This document shows, in pieces, positions 15,848 to 24,760 of a stretch of 36,038 bases of DNA. Source of the DNA: Flavobacteriales bacterium (GTDB taxonomy: Bacteria > Bacteroidota > Bacteroidia > Flavobacteriales_F > PHOS-HE28); assembly GCA_016788485.1 (NCBI GenBank), contig JAEUSV010000061.1, positions 1 through 36,038 of the forward strand, given 5' to 3'. Below the pieces are notes generated by a model. It was not told the origin of the DNA, searched no databases, and was given only the letters and a program-made list of their open reading frames with translations. The translations under genes and the position numbers were made by a program. Each line of letters starts with the position of its first letter. The stretch's first letter is position 1.

Positions 15848-18800
15848 TCAGCGGGTGCTGGTCAACCGCAGGTGCGTCACGGTGTTGGTGCCCGTAAGGC
15901 GCACGAGGTAGCTGGCGAAGGGATCGCCCTTCGCATCGAAGGTCAGCGTGCGCTCCTCACCGGCGGCGATGGAGCCCTGGTACAGGCGCTGCACCAGGCG
16001 GCCATCGGCCGTGAGCACGTCAAGCGTCACCTGGTCGGCGATGTCGCTCTGGAGGGTGATGCGCGACTGGCCGGCGAAGGGGTTCGGTGCGGCGAAGAGG
16101 CGCTGGGCGCTTTCCAGGCGCAGCACGTCGAACTTGCTGCAGCCCTCCACGATCACCTGCTCGTGCACGGTGGTGTTGCCGCAGTCGTCCGTCGCGGTCC
16201 AGGTTCGCACGATGCGGTTGCTGCCGTCAAGCTGCTTCGTCACCGTTTCGTTGAACTCCACCAGGGGCTCGGCGGTGCAGTTGTCGGTCACCTTGCACTC
16301 CTCCACGGGAGGAACCTCACCGCAGGGCACCTTGATCTGGTAGGCCTCGCACTGGAATTGCGGACCCTCGGTGTCCTCCACGGTCACCAGTTGCTGGGCG
16401 AAGGCGGTGTTGCCGCAGGCATCGGTGGCGGTCCAGGTGCGCAGGATCACATAGCTGCACTTGGCCTCGCCCTTGCCGTATTTCACCACCTCATCGTACA
16501 CCACGTCGGTGGCACCGTTGCAGGCGTCCATGGCCTCCACCTTCGGGGCCGGGTCGACCTTGCCGCACTGCGCGGTGATGTCCTCAGGCACGTTCACGAG
16601 CATCGGGGCCTCGGTGTCCACCACGGTGATCACCTGGGTGGCCGTGGCCATGTTGCCGCAATCGTCCCAGGCCCACCAGGTGCGCTCGATGGTGTAGTAG
16701 CACTTGTCCTCGCCCTTGGTCACGTCCTCCATGTACACCTGGATGCCGTCCTTCTTGCAGCCGTCCTCGGCCCACACGCCGTCGGGGGCCCCAGGCACCT
16801 GGCCGCACTCCACCGTCACATCGGCGGGGATGCCGACGAGCACGGGCGCGGTGGTATCCACGATGGTCACGGTCTGCACACAGGTGGCGGTGTCACCGGA
16901 CGCGTCGGCGATGATCCAGGTGCGGGTCAAGGTGTAGGGGCAGTCGCCGCTGTACACGTCCAGGTAGGTGTAGTAGTTCACCTCGGGGCAGTCCTTGTCC
17001 TTGCGGGTCAGGGGGAAGCCCAGGTGGAACTCATCGAGGTTGGTGCCGCATTGCACGGTGGTGTCGGGCGCACAGGCAAGGATGATCGGGGTCTCGCACT
17101 TCTTCCCGCACTCCTGGGTGCTCACCAGCGCGGTGTCCGTTCCCGTGCAGCCATTGGCGGCGATCACGGTCAGGGTGTAGATGCCGGCCTCGGTCACAAG
17201 CGGGTCGAGGTCCTGGCTGGAGAAGCCGTTCGGGCCGGTCCAGCCGTAGGAAGCCTGTTCGGTGCCGATGGTACCGTTCAGCGAAACACCGCTTTCATCG
17301 CAGGGAAGCACTCCGCCGGTGGCTTCCACAGCGGGAACATCGACGTCCTCCGTCACGAAGGCCATGGCCGTGCTGGTGCAACCGTTCGCACCGGTCACGG
17401 TGAGGATGTACATGCCGGGCGTGGTCACCGTGGGGTTCTGCAGGATGCTGCTGAATCCGGGACCGCTCCAGTTATAGGTGCCGTTGCCGGTGCCGGTGAG
17501 CATCACGCTGGTGTTCGTGCAGGTGAGCACGCCACCTTCGGCCGTGGCACCGGGCGCCTCGCTGTCCTGGATCACCTCGGCATTGGCGGTGCTCGTGCAA
17601 CCGTTGCTGCCGGTCACCGTCAGCACATAGATGCCAGCGGCGCACACCGTGGGGTTCTGCTCGCTGCTCGTGTAGTTGTCAGGGCCGCTCCAGCTGTAGC
17701 TGCCGTTGCCGCTGCCGCTGAGCTCCACGCATTCGTTGTTGCAGGTGATCGTACCACCGGCCGCCTGGGCGCCAGGAGCCGTGGTGTCAAGGAGCACCTC
17801 CGCGTTGGCGGTGCTCGTGCAACCGTTGCTGCTGGTCACCGTCAGCACGTAGATGCCAGCGACGGTAACGGTCGGGTTCTGGTCGTTGCTGGTGAAGCCG
17901 TTCGGGCCGGTCCAGCTGTAGCTGCCATTACCGCTGCCATTGAGCGTGATGCTCGTGGTGGAGCAGGTGAGGGTGCCACCGGCAGCCTGGGCACCAGGAG
18001 CCGTGGTGTCAAGGAGCACTTCCGCGTTGGCGGTGCTCGTGCAACCGTTGCTGCCGGTCACCGTCAGCACATAGATGCCGGGGGCGCACACCGTGGGGTT
18101 CTGCTCGCTGCTCGTATAGTTGTCCGGGCCGCTCCAGTTGTAGGTGCCGTTGCCGCTGCCGCTGAGCTGCACGCACTCGTTGTTGCAGGTGATGACACCA
18201 CCTGCCGCCTGGGCGCCAGGGACGTTCTCGTCCTCGAGCACTTCCGCATTGGCCGTGCTCGTGCAACCGTTGCTGCCGGTCACCGTCAGCACGTAGATGC
18301 CAGCAACGGAAACGGTCGGGTTCTGGTCGTTGCTGGTGAAGCCGTTCGGGCCGGTCCAGCTGTAGCTGCCATTACCGCTGCCATTGAGCGTGATGCTCGT
18401 GGTGGAACAGGTGAGAGTGCCACCGGCAGCCTGGGCACCAGGAGCCGTGGTGTCAAGGAGCACCTCCGCGTTGGCCGTGCTCGTGCAGCCGTTGCTGCCG
18501 GTCACCGTCAGCAAATAGATGCCGGGGGCGCACACCGTGGGGTTCTGCTCGCTGCTCGTGTAATTGTCCGGACCGCTCCAGCTGTAGCTGCCGTTGCCGC
18601 TGCCGCTGAGCTCCACGCATTCGTTGTTGCAGGTGATCGTGCCACCGGCCGCCTGGGCGCCAGGGGCCGTGGTGTCGAGGAGCACTTCCGCGTTGGCGGT
18701 GCTCGTGCAACCGTTGCTGCCGGTCACCGTCAGCACGTAGATGCCTGCAACGGAAACGGTCGGGTTCTGGTCGTTGCTGGTGAAACCGTTCGGGCCGGTC

Positions 18801-21800
18801 CAGCTGTAGCTGCCATTACCGCTGCCGCCCAGCGTGATGCTTGGGGTGGCGCAGGTGAGGGTGCCACCCGTGGCGGAAGCGCCCGGGAGGGAGGTCCCAC
18901 CGATCTGCACCGGGACCACGACGGAACACTGGTTGGCATCCGTGATCGTCACCGAGTAGGAACCGGCCGCCACACCAGCGAGCACAGGACCCGTGGAGCC
19001 CTCGCTCCACAGGTAGGTGTATCCCGGGGTGCCACCGGCACCGTTCACGTTGGCGGATCCGTTCGCGTTACCGCAAGTGGCGGGGGTCACCTGCACGGAA
19101 CCGCCCAGGGCGGTAGGCTGCCCCAGGTTGAACGTGGCGGAGGCTTCGCAACCGTTGTTGTCCGTCACCGTGACCGTGTAGGACCCAGCGGCCAGACCCG
19201 TAGCGGTCTGTCCGGTCTGTCCGTTGCTCCAAGCATAGGTGAAAGGAGCTTCCCCGTCGGCATTGGCCGTGATGCTGCCGTTGGAAGCACCATTGCATAA
19301 GGGTTGGACCAGCGTACCGGTCACGCTCATGATGCTCACGGTCACCACCTGGTCCGCCGCACCTGCGAGCACACAGGCGTCACCGCCGATGATGCGGCGC
19401 ACATAGGTCTTCTGGTTCACCACACCGATCTGCGCACCACTGAGGTCCTGGCCGGTGGCTCCTGAGATGTCTGTCCAGTTCACGCTATCGGTGCTGATCT
19501 GCCATTGGTACGTGGCCGCACTGCCGAAGCTGGGATAGGTCGATGCCACGTTGTTGCGAACGAGCGTGGGGAGCACATAGCTCGGCACGGAACCCGTGAT
19601 GTCGCCGGGGATGGAACCTGCGCAGATGGCCGTCCCCTGGTACGTGATGGTGTTGCCGAGCAGGTCCGGCGGATTGGCCCATACCACGAGCCCGGGTTCG
19701 TAGATGCTGGTGGAGCTGTTCTTCGTGGTGTTCAGCGAACCCTGGCTCAGGGGGATGTTATTGCTCTCCGCGGTGACGATGGTGTAGATACGGCAGTTGC
19801 TGAACTTGATGCCGCGCTCGCCCACGGGATCGTAGTCGTCGTTGGAACCACCGTAGTACGTGCTGAACTCAAGAGCGGAGAGGTCGCTCTCGAGCTTGAG
19901 GAAGACCTTGTCGTTGCTGCCGTTGTTGGTGGTCTGTAGCGGAACGTTCGGTGAAGCGCTCACCGGGAAGTTGGTGCTGCTCGTGTACCCGAACACGTAC
20001 ACATCGTTGTTCAGGTCAACGTTCAGGCCCATCATGTTCACCTCATTGCCCGAACCGCCCACGTACGTACCGGCGAGGAAGGTCTGGTCGATGCCCATGC
20101 GGCCCACATAGAAGTCATTGCTTCCGTTGTGGCCCGTGTCGTACGCCCCAGCGCTGAGGTTCGCGCTGTTCAGGCCCGAGGTAACACCGCCGAAGTAAAG
20201 CTCGGTGCGCGCCGCATTGAACTCCATGCAGAGCAGGTTGGCGCTCTGGTTGGTGGCGCTGGAGTAATAGCTGCTCCAGGTGGTGGCTGCCGTGGCCCCG
20301 TTGAGGCGCTGGAGGAAGCCGGCGCTAGTGCCGCCTCGCGCGCTCTGGCGGGGGCTGACGGTGGGGAAGTTGTTGCTGCTGGTGTTGCCGCCCACGAACA
20401 GGTCACCGCTCACCGGGTCGTGCAGCATGATGCTGGCCCGGTCGGCGCTCGACCCGCCATAGTTGCGCATCCAGGCCAGTGCGCTCAGGTCCTGGTTGAT
20501 GCGGAAGAGCAGCACATCGCTGCCGCCGTTGTTGGTGTTGCTGGCCCCGCTGCCCGCGTTCAACGTGGACAGGTTGGTGCTGGTGGTACTGCCGCAGACG
20601 AACACGTCACCGTTGGCAGCGATGCGCACGTCGTAATTGTCGTCGGCACCATTGCCACCGACCACGGCGGCCTTGATGCTCTGGCCGTCGGGCGTGATCT
20701 TCAGCACGAACACATCAATGTCGCTCTGGGCCTGCTGGTTGATGCTGCTTCCGCTGAAGGCGCTGCCGCCCAGGAGCGGAAAGTCGGTGCTGCTGGTCTG
20801 GCCCGTGATGTACAGGTTCCCATCCGGGCCCTGCTCCATGGCGTACGGGTTGTCGTCGCCAGCGCCGCCGATGTAGGTCTGCCATACCCGGGTGCCCTGG
20901 CCACCCACGTTGGCAGGTTCCAAGTACTTGCCCACGATGGTCTCCAGGTTGCCGTTGGCGGTCTGGTCGAAGGCGCCCAGGGTGATGTTGTCCGTTGTAC
21001 CGACCACACGGGCCACCACATAGATCGCTCCATCGTTCGGGTCCACCCAGATGGCGTGGCCGTGGTTGTCGCCCGAGCTGTTGGTGTTCACCCACGTGGC
21101 CCAGCGCATGGCGATGGGGTCGATGACCAGCGGCTGCGAGGAATCGTACGCGCCAAGCTCGAAGCCCAGCACCTGGCCGTCACGCAGCTCATAGCGCGAC
21201 CGCACGAGGCGGGGATGGGCGGCATCGCCTTGGTACACCACGGGCGCCGGGAAGGTCATGTCGCCAAGGCTCGTGGTGAGCACCAGTTCGCCCGCCTCGT
21301 TCACTCGCAGGCCATCGATGCCCTTGAAACGGATGCCGATGCGACGGGGATCGGCGCCGGGCCGGCAGATGATGTCGTATTCCAGCGAACCATCGGTGGC
21401 CGGGTAGTAACGGACATCGGTACCGTCGTAGACATTGGTGTACCAGACCTCCTGGTGGCTGGCGACGTTGTGCGCCGCTCGTCCGCCGAGGAAGTAGTTG
21501 GTCGGTTCCGGATGTGCGCCCCGGGCGCTCACGCGCATGTAGGGCGAAGCGCCAACGAACTGGAGCATCCAGCCATGGCCGCGCTCACGCCATACCAGCG
21601 GGCGGGCAGGAAGGCCATCGTGCATCTCCTGCTCGATGCGCATGCCCTCCTCCTGGCGCGCACGCACCGAGGCCGGATCGAAGGCCTTCATCACCATGCC
21701 CTCGCGGGTGGCCATGGCCTGCCCGGCAGGGAACTGGGCGAGGTAGAGGATGCCGTCGGAGAACTGGCCCTTGTTCTCCATGAACTCGATGCGCTGCTCG

Positions 21801-21937
21801 TGATGGTGCAGCAGCGCTTCCAGACTTTCGGAGGTGGCACCAGCGTGGTGCTGCGCTCGCAGAAGTCCGGCCGTGCACAACGCAAGGAGCGCCGAGCACC
21901 AGCGTGTTATCGTACCGTTCGTCTTCATGGTTCGCAT
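15848..21937 (-). CDS. giant T9SS surface protein: DUF7948, SBBP propeller, SprB repeats, A/B Ig-like array, HYR domains
   Basis: The protein has 2029 aa from ATG 21937 (a second ATG three codons on is possible); the signal peptide ends at GLLRAQ. Residues ~45-280 match DUF7948 (IEFMENKGQFSDGILYLAQF). Residues ~281-760 are SBBP-type propeller repeats (TYIGGAGDDNPYAMEQGPDG, YVFGYTSSTNFP). Residues ~873-1018 are two SprB-type repeats (CNGASNGSITANADGEAPFT). Residues 1019-~1610 are eight tandem Ig-like repeats (see repeat entry). Residues ~1612-1935 are four HYR-like domains (DTTAPVLVGIPADVTVECG). The C-terminal ~95 residues, beginning near LFAAPNPFAG, are the T9SS sorting domain. It is probably a long surface adhesin. 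A 43-aa ORF and a promoter lie upstream on the same strand. Confidence 0.93.
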   Translation of the reverse strand: MRTMKTNGTITRWCSALLALCTAGLLRAQHHAGATSESLEALLHHHEQRIEFMENKGQFSDGILYLAQFPAGQAMATREGMVMKAFDPASVRARQEEGMRIEQEMHDGLPARPLVWRERGHGWMLQFVGASPYMRVSARGAHPEPTNYFLGGRAAHNVASHQEVWYTNVYDGTDVRYYPATDGSLEYDIICRPGADPRRIGIRFKGIDGLRVNEAGELVLTTSLGDMTFPAPVVYQGDAAHPRLVRSRYELRDGQVLGFELGAYDSSQPLVIDPIAMRWATWVNTNSSGDNHGHAIWVDPNDGAIYVVARVVGTTDNITLGAFDQTANGNLETIVGKYLEPANVGGQGTRVWQTYIGGAGDDNPYAMEQGPDGNLYITGQTSSTDFPLLGGSAFSGSSINQQAQSDIDVFVLKITPDGQSIKAAVVGGNGADDNYDVRIAANGDVFVCGSTTSTNLSTLNAGSGASNTNNGGSDVLLFRINQDLSALAWMRNYGGSSADRASIMLHDPVSGDLFVGGNTSSNNFPTVSPRQSARGGTSAGFLQRLNGATAATTWSSYYSSATNQSANLLCMEFNAARTELYFGGVTSGLNSANLSAGAYDTGHNGSNDFYVGRMGIDQTFLAGTYVGGSGNEVNMMGLNVDLNNDVYVFGYTSSTNFPVSASPNVPLQTTNNGSNDKVFLKLESDLSALEFSTYYGGSNDDYDPVGERGIKFSNCRIYTIVTAESNNIPLSQGSLNTTKNSSTSIYEPGLVVWANPPDLLGNTITYQGTAICAGSIPGDITGSVPSYVLPTLVRNNVASTYPSFGSAATYQWQISTDSVNWTDISGATGQDLSGAQIGVVNQKTYVRRIIGGDACVLAGAADQVVTVSIMSVTGTLVQPLCNGASNGSITANADGEAPFTYAWSNGQTGQTATGLAAGSYTVTVTDNNGCEASATFNLGQPTALGGSVQVTPATCGNANGSANVNGAGGTPGYTYLWSEGSTGPVLAGVAAGSYSVTITDANQCSVVVPVQIGGTSLPGASATGGTLTCATPSITLGGSGNGSYSWTGPNGFTSNDQNPTVSVAGIYVLTVTGSNGCTSTANAEVLLDTTAPGAQAAGGTITCNNECVELSGSGNGSYSWSGPDNYTSSEQNPTVCAPGIYLLTVTGSNGCTSTANAEVLLDTTAPGAQAAGGTLTCSTTSITLNGSGNGSYSWTGPNGFTSNDQNPTVSVAGIYVLTVTGSNGCTSTANAEVLEDENVPGAQAAGGVITCNNECVQLSGSGNGTYNWSGPDNYTSSEQNPTVCAPGIYVLTVTGSNGCTSTANAEVLLDTTAPGAQAAGGTLTCSTTSITLNGSGNGSYSWTGPNGFTSNDQNPTVTVAGIYVLTVTSSNGCTSTANAEVLLDTTAPGAQAAGGTITCNNECVELSGSGNGSYSWSGPDNYTSSEQNPTVCAAGIYVLTVTGSNGCTSTANAEVIQDSEAPGATAEGGVLTCTNTSVMLTGTGNGTYNWSGPGFSSILQNPTVTTPGMYILTVTGANGCTSTAMAFVTEDVDVPAVEATGGVLPCDESGVSLNGTIGTEQASYGWTGPNGFSSQDLDPLVTEAGIYTLTVIAANGCTGTDTALVSTQECGKKCETPIILACAPDTTVQCGTNLDEFHLGFPLTRKDKDCPEVNYYTYLDVYSGDCPYTLTRTWIIADASGDTATCVQTVTIVDTTAPVLVGIPADVTVECGQVPGAPDGVWAEDGCKKDGIQVYMEDVTKGEDKCYYTIERTWWAWDDCGNMATATQVITVVDTEAPMLVNVPEDITAQCGKVDPAPKVEAMDACNGATDVVYDEVVKYGKGEAKCSYVILRTWTATDACGNTAFAQQLVTVEDTEGPQFQCEAYQIKVPCGEVPPVEECKVTDNCTAEPLVEFNETVTKQLDGSNRIVRTWTATDDCGNTTVHEQVIVEGCSKFDVLRLESAQRLFAAPNPFAGQSRITLQSDIADQVTLDVLTADGRLVQRLYQGSIAAGEERTLTFDAKGDPFASYLVRLTGTNTVTHLRLTSTR
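17110..18883 (-). repeat. eight tandem ~222-bp coding repeats arranged as an alternating A/B array
   Basis: Repeat units start at 18883, 18661, 18439, 18217, 17995, 17773, 17551 and 17332 (minus strand). Units 1, 3 and 5 (type A) contain SYSWTGPNGFTSNDQNPTV. Units 2, 4 and 6 (type B) contain YTSSEQNPTVCA and the cysteine pair CNNEC. All end in TGSNGCTSTANAEVL or close variants. Units 7 and 8 are divergent. The higher-order unit is about 444 bp, showing that an A-B pair was duplicated as a block. Confidence 0.92.
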
Positions 21938-21975
21938 GTTGGTTGCGTGATTGAGGGTCTTGGCTCCAGGGGGGA

Positions 21976-22107
21976 TCAGGCGCACCAGATCAGCACCCCG
22001 ATGAGGATCAGGCACCAGAGCTCGCCGTCGGCGAGCTGCACGCGCAGGTCGCGCATGATCGACCGGGACCAAATGGTCTTGCGGTCGGTGGGGTTCAGGC
22101 TCTTCAT
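21976..22107 (-). CDS. possible 43-aa small protein or leader peptide upstream of the giant T9SS gene
   Basis: An ORF of 44 codons from ATG 22107 starts MKSLNPTDRKTIWSRSIMRD and ends in a hydrophobic ELWCLILIGVLIWCA. It lies between a predicted promoter (22159-22190) and the T9SS gene, ending 38 nt before the latter's ATG. The hydrophobic C-terminal tail suggests a membrane-tail peptide. No homologue is recognised, and chance cannot be excluded. Confidence 0.35.
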   Translation of the reverse strand: MKSLNPTDRKTIWSRSIMRDLRVQLADGELWCLILIGVLIWCA

Positions 22108-22158
22108 GGCTGGCGGCTTCTTCTGTCCAAGTAGCCCGGTCAGCCTGTGAGAGGAGCA

Positions 22159-22190
22159 CAAAGCAACGGCGATGCCCCTTCGGAAGTCAA
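22159..22190 (-). promoter_or_regulatory. promoter for the small ORF / giant T9SS gene
   Basis: On the minus strand, TTG at 22190-22188 is followed after 21 nt by TTGCTTTG at 22166-22159, which matches TAnnTTTG at 7 of 8 positions. The spacing fits the Bacteroidota -33/-7 arrangement. The predicted start is near 22154, giving a leader of about 47 nt to the small ORF. Confidence 0.45.
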
Positions 22191-22479
22191 GGTTCGTCGA
22201 GCAGAAAAAGACATTCGTCGACACTTGACAAGACTTCATCCGAGCAGAAGACCCCTATGTATCGGCCATATCTCCCTCGTCACCAGGTCGCGCCATCTCG
22301 GCCCATGAAGGGGCTGTTCCACCCCCGACAGCCCCCTCCGGAGGAGGATCGTTGAAAACTTGGCGCCGAAAAATTTGGCGATCCGCGGGTCGTGATGCTT
22401 AATTGTCCGTCGAAGAATTGACAACAATCTCGTCAGCTGATCGAACGACCTGACGGACAACCACTAACAACCAACGACC
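22191..22479 (+). promoter_or_regulatory. recA upstream region with nested inverted repeats
   Basis: This stretch has no gene and is lower in GC than its surroundings. It holds GGGGCTGT/ACAGCCCC (22310-22335), GGATCG/CGATCC (22346-22384) and a -7-like AAAATTTG at 22370-22377, with TTG 15 nt upstream. In the predicted leader, TTGTCCGTC (22403-22411) pairs perfectly with GACGGACAA (22452-22460). Competing local helices are TTGTC/GACAA (22403-22424) and CGTCAG/CTGACG (22431-22455), and a TCAGCTGA palindrome lies at 22433-22440. CGTCGA occurs three times (22195, 22216, 22408), twice followed by TTGACAA. A damage-response operator or a switching leader is plausible. Confidence 0.45.
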
Positions 22480-23499
22480 ATGGCCAACGAGGTGAACAAG
22501 GAGAAGCTGAAGGCGCTTCAGCTGACGATGGACAAGCTGGAGAAGACCTTCGGCAAGGGGGCGATCATGAAGCTGGGGGATGAGGCGGTGGAGCAGGTGG
22601 AGGTGATCCCCACGGGATCCATCGGCCTGGATACCGCCTTGGGCGTGGGAGGCTACCCGAAGGGCCGCATCGTCGAGATCTTCGGTCCCGAATCCTCAGG
22701 GAAGACCACCCTGGCGATCCATGCGATCGCGGAGGTGCAGAAGAAGGGTGGCATCGCGGCCATCATCGATGCGGAGCACGCGTTCGACCGCTTCTATGCC
22801 GAAGCCCTTGGCGTGGACACCGAGAACCTGCTGATCAGCCAGCCCGACAACGGCGAACAGGCCTTGGAGATCGCCGACAACCTCATCCGCTCGGGCGCCA
22901 TCGACCTGCTCGTGGTGGACAGCGTGGCCGCGCTCACCCCGCGTGCGGAGATCGAAGGGGAGATGGGCGACAGCGCCGTGGGCATGCAGGCCCGCCTGAT
23001 GAGCAAGGCCCTCCGCAAGCTCACCAGCACCATCGGCAAGACCGGCTGCTGCTGCATCTTCATCAACCAGCTGCGCGAGAAGATCGGGGTGATGTTCGGC
23101 AACCCCGAGACCACCACCGGTGGCAACGCCTTGAAGTTCTACGCCAGCATCCGCCTCGACATCCGCCGCTCCACCCAGCTGAAGGAGGGCGAGACCGCCG
23201 TGGGCAACCGCGTGAAGGTGAAGGTGGTGAAGAACAAGGTGGCCCCGCCTTTCCGCAAGGCCGAGTTCGATATCCTGTTCGGCAAAGGCATCAGCAAGAC
23301 CGGCGAGATCATCGACATGGGCGTGGAACTGGGGATCATCAAGAAGAGCGGCAGCTGGTTCTCCTACCAGGACAACAAGCTGGGCCAGGGCCGCGACATG
23401 GTGCGCCAGCTGCTCGACGACAACATCGAGCTCTGCGAGGAACTTGAACTGAAGATCAAGGAGTCGGCTTCCAAGCTGGAGTCGGTCCCGACCGAGTAA
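22480..23499 (+). CDS. recA: RecA recombinase
   Basis: The 339-aa protein is a complete RecA, the ATP-dependent strand-exchange protein of homologous recombination and the SOS response. It shows the [18 protein letters not shown] start, Walker A GPESSGKT at residues 69-76, the IIDAEHAFD segment near 95-103, Walker B LLVVDS around 143-148, loop L1 ([15 protein letters not shown]), [14 protein letters not shown], and loop L2 ([20 protein letters not shown]). The C-terminal tail is acidic, as usual. The start is at ATG 22480, with no Shine-Dalgarno sequence but an elaborate upstream region. An intrinsic terminator follows. Confidence 0.99.
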   Translation: MANEVNKEKLKALQLTMDKLEKTFGKGAIMKLGDEAVEQVEVIPTGSIGLDTALGVGGYPKGRIVEIFGPESSGKTTLAIHAIAEVQKKGGIAAIIDAEHAFDRFYAEALGVDTENLLISQPDNGEQALEIADNLIRSGAIDLLVVDSVAALTPRAEIEGEMGDSAVGMQARLMSKALRKLTSTIGKTGCCCIFINQLREKIGVMFGNPETTTGGNALKFYASIRLDIRRSTQLKEGETAVGNRVKVKVVKNKVAPPFRKAEFDILFGKGISKTGEIIDMGVELGIIKKSGSWFSYQDNKLGQGRDMVRQLLDDNIELCEELELKIKESASKLESVPTE

Positions 23500-23533
23500 C
23501 GGTATTTCGCAGCTTTCGACTACCGTTTACTTT

Positions 23534-23572
23534 GGAGCCCCGGTGTCTGGAGCATCGGGGCTCCTGCTTTTC
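23534..23572 (+). terminator. intrinsic terminator of recA
   Basis: GGAGCCCCG (23534-23542) pairs with CGGGGCTCC (23555-23563), extendable by TG/CA, followed by TGCTTTTCC. It lies 34 bp after the recA stop. Confidence 0.8.
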
Positions 23573-23586
23573 CGTACGATCCGCGC

Positions 23587-24645
23587 ATGCACATCCGATC
23601 CCTTCTGCCTGCCATCCTCGTTCTGGTCATCAGCGCCTGTGGGGGCGACCCGGCGCCTTCCACGCCCGCCACGCCGTCCGGCCCGGTGGACAGCCTGGCC
23701 CTCGCCATCAAGGCCATCGAGCAGCGCATGGTGCAGGATCCGGGCAACGCATCCCTCTATGCCGAGCGCGCCACGCTCCACGAAAGGGCCGACAGCCTGA
23801 AGCTGGCCATCAACGACCTGCTGAGGGCCGTGGCGCTCGACAGCCTGAACACCGGCTACCGCAACCGCCTGGGAGGCCTGTACTACACCACGGTGCAGGT
23901 GGACAAGGCCACCACCGCTTTCGAAGAGGTGGTACGGATCGACCCGGCCAACACCGAGGCCCTGTTGAAGCTCGCCGAGATCAAGCTGGTGTTGCGCGAC
24001 CACCCGGGCAGCATCGAGCTGGTGAACAAGGCGTTGCGCATCGACCCGGACCTGGCGAAAGGCTACTACCTCAAGGGCTTCGTATACATGGAGACGGGCG
24101 ATACGGCCACGGCCATCAGCAGCTTCCGCACGGCGGTGGAGCGCGACCCGCGCGACTACAACAGCTACATGCAGCTCGGCCTCTTGAGCGCCGGACGCAA
24201 GGACCCGCTGGCCCTGGACTACTTCAACACGGCGATCGAACTGCGCCCGCGCAGCATGGAAGCCCTGTATGGCAAGGCGATGTACCTGCAGGAGGTGGGG
24301 GAGGACAGCGCCGCCCTGGAGACCTATGCGCGGATGGTGGACATCGACAGCACCAATGCCGTGGCCTATCACAACAGCGGCTTCGTGCGCATGGAGTACC
24401 TGCGCGACCTGGAAGGCGCCAAGCGTGACCTGGGCAAGGCGATCGCCATGAACCCCAACTACCAGCAGGCCTGGTACAACCGCGGCGTGGCCATGGAACG
24501 GAGCGACCAGCTCGACAGCGCCGCGGCCAACTACCAGATGGCCCTGATGATCGATCCGGGCTACCACGATGCCGCCGTGGCCTTGGACCGGCTCGCGCGT
24601 AAAGGCGTGCGCATCAAGACGCGCGAACGGAAGAAGACCCCTTAA
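23587..24645 (+). CDS. TPR repeat lipoprotein
   Basis: The 352-aa protein has a lipoprotein signal (MHIRSLLPAILVLVISAC) with the acceptor Cys at residue 18, then a Pro/Thr linker. Residues ~38-335 are about eight TPR units; clear cores are GGLYYTTVQVDKATTAFEEV, KGFVYMETGDTATAISSFR, YGKAMYLQEVGEDSAALETY and AWYNRGVAMERSDQLDSA. The C-terminus is basic (GVRIKTRERKKTP). It is probably periplasmic, outer-membrane anchored, and acts as a protein-interaction scaffold; its partner is unknown. It is separated from recA by a terminator and so is likely transcribed alone. Confidence 0.92.
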   Translation: MHIRSLLPAILVLVISACGGDPAPSTPATPSGPVDSLALAIKAIEQRMVQDPGNASLYAERATLHERADSLKLAINDLLRAVALDSLNTGYRNRLGGLYYTTVQVDKATTAFEEVVRIDPANTEALLKLAEIKLVLRDHPGSIELVNKALRIDPDLAKGYYLKGFVYMETGDTATAISSFRTAVERDPRDYNSYMQLGLLSAGRKDPLALDYFNTAIELRPRSMEALYGKAMYLQEVGEDSAALETYARMVDIDSTNAVAYHNSGFVRMEYLRDLEGAKRDLGKAIAMNPNYQQAWYNRGVAMERSDQLDSAAANYQMALMIDPGYHDAAVALDRLARKGVRIKTRERKKTP

Positions 24646-24648
24646 TGC

Positions 24649-24674
24649 ATGAGGTCCTCCGAAGAGGACCTCAT
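24649..24674. terminator. bidirectional hairpin between TPR lipoprotein and tRNA-Ala
   Basis: An 11-bp perfect stem (ATGAGGTCCTC / GAGGACCTCAT) with a CGAA loop (UUCG on the minus strand) begins 3 bp after the lipoprotein stop and 2 nt beyond the tRNA 3' end. It could end both transcripts or aid tRNA 3' processing. U tails are poor on both sides. Confidence 0.55.
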
Positions 24675-24676
24675 CG

Positions 24677-24750
24677 TGGAGCGAAAGGGAGTCGAACCCT
24701 CGACCTCGTCATTGCGAACGACGCGCTCTGGCCAACTGAGCTACCGCCCC
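24677..24750 (-). tRNA. tRNA-Ala (anticodon CGC)
   Basis: The 74-nt cloverleaf on the minus strand has acceptor GGGGCGG/TCGCTCC containing the G3-U70 pair that identifies alanine tRNAs. The D stem is GCTC/GAGC. The anticodon stem is CGTCG/TGACG with loop TTCGCAA, giving anticodon CGC (reads GCG). The T arm is GAGGG-TTCGACT-CCCTT and the discriminator is A. CCA is not encoded. Confidence 0.95.
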
Positions 24751-24760
24751 GATACGGCCG

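Noticed and set aside
17110..18883. Regular ~222-bp repeats as a CRISPR array
   Set aside because: Units are long, contiguous and coding in one frame, with no spacers.
15353..19300. A 1315-codon open frame on the plus strand opposite rarA and the giant T9SS gene
   Set aside because: It runs antisense to two clear genes, is rich in low-complexity His/Gly/Val/Arg, and exists because GC-rich codon use on the minus strand leaves no stops.
20129..22150. A 673-codon plus-strand frame over the propeller region
   Set aside because: Antisense to the DUF7948/SBBP protein; no signal peptide or domain.
22236..22460. A 74-codon minus-strand ORF inside the recA upstream region
   Set aside because: It overlaps the inverted repeats and the recA leader, has no recognisable domain, and reads like translated regulatory DNA.
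23527..23534. TTACTTTG as a promoter for the TPR lipoprotein
   Set aside because: It merges with the recA terminator stem and lies 52 bp from the start; it may be coincidence.
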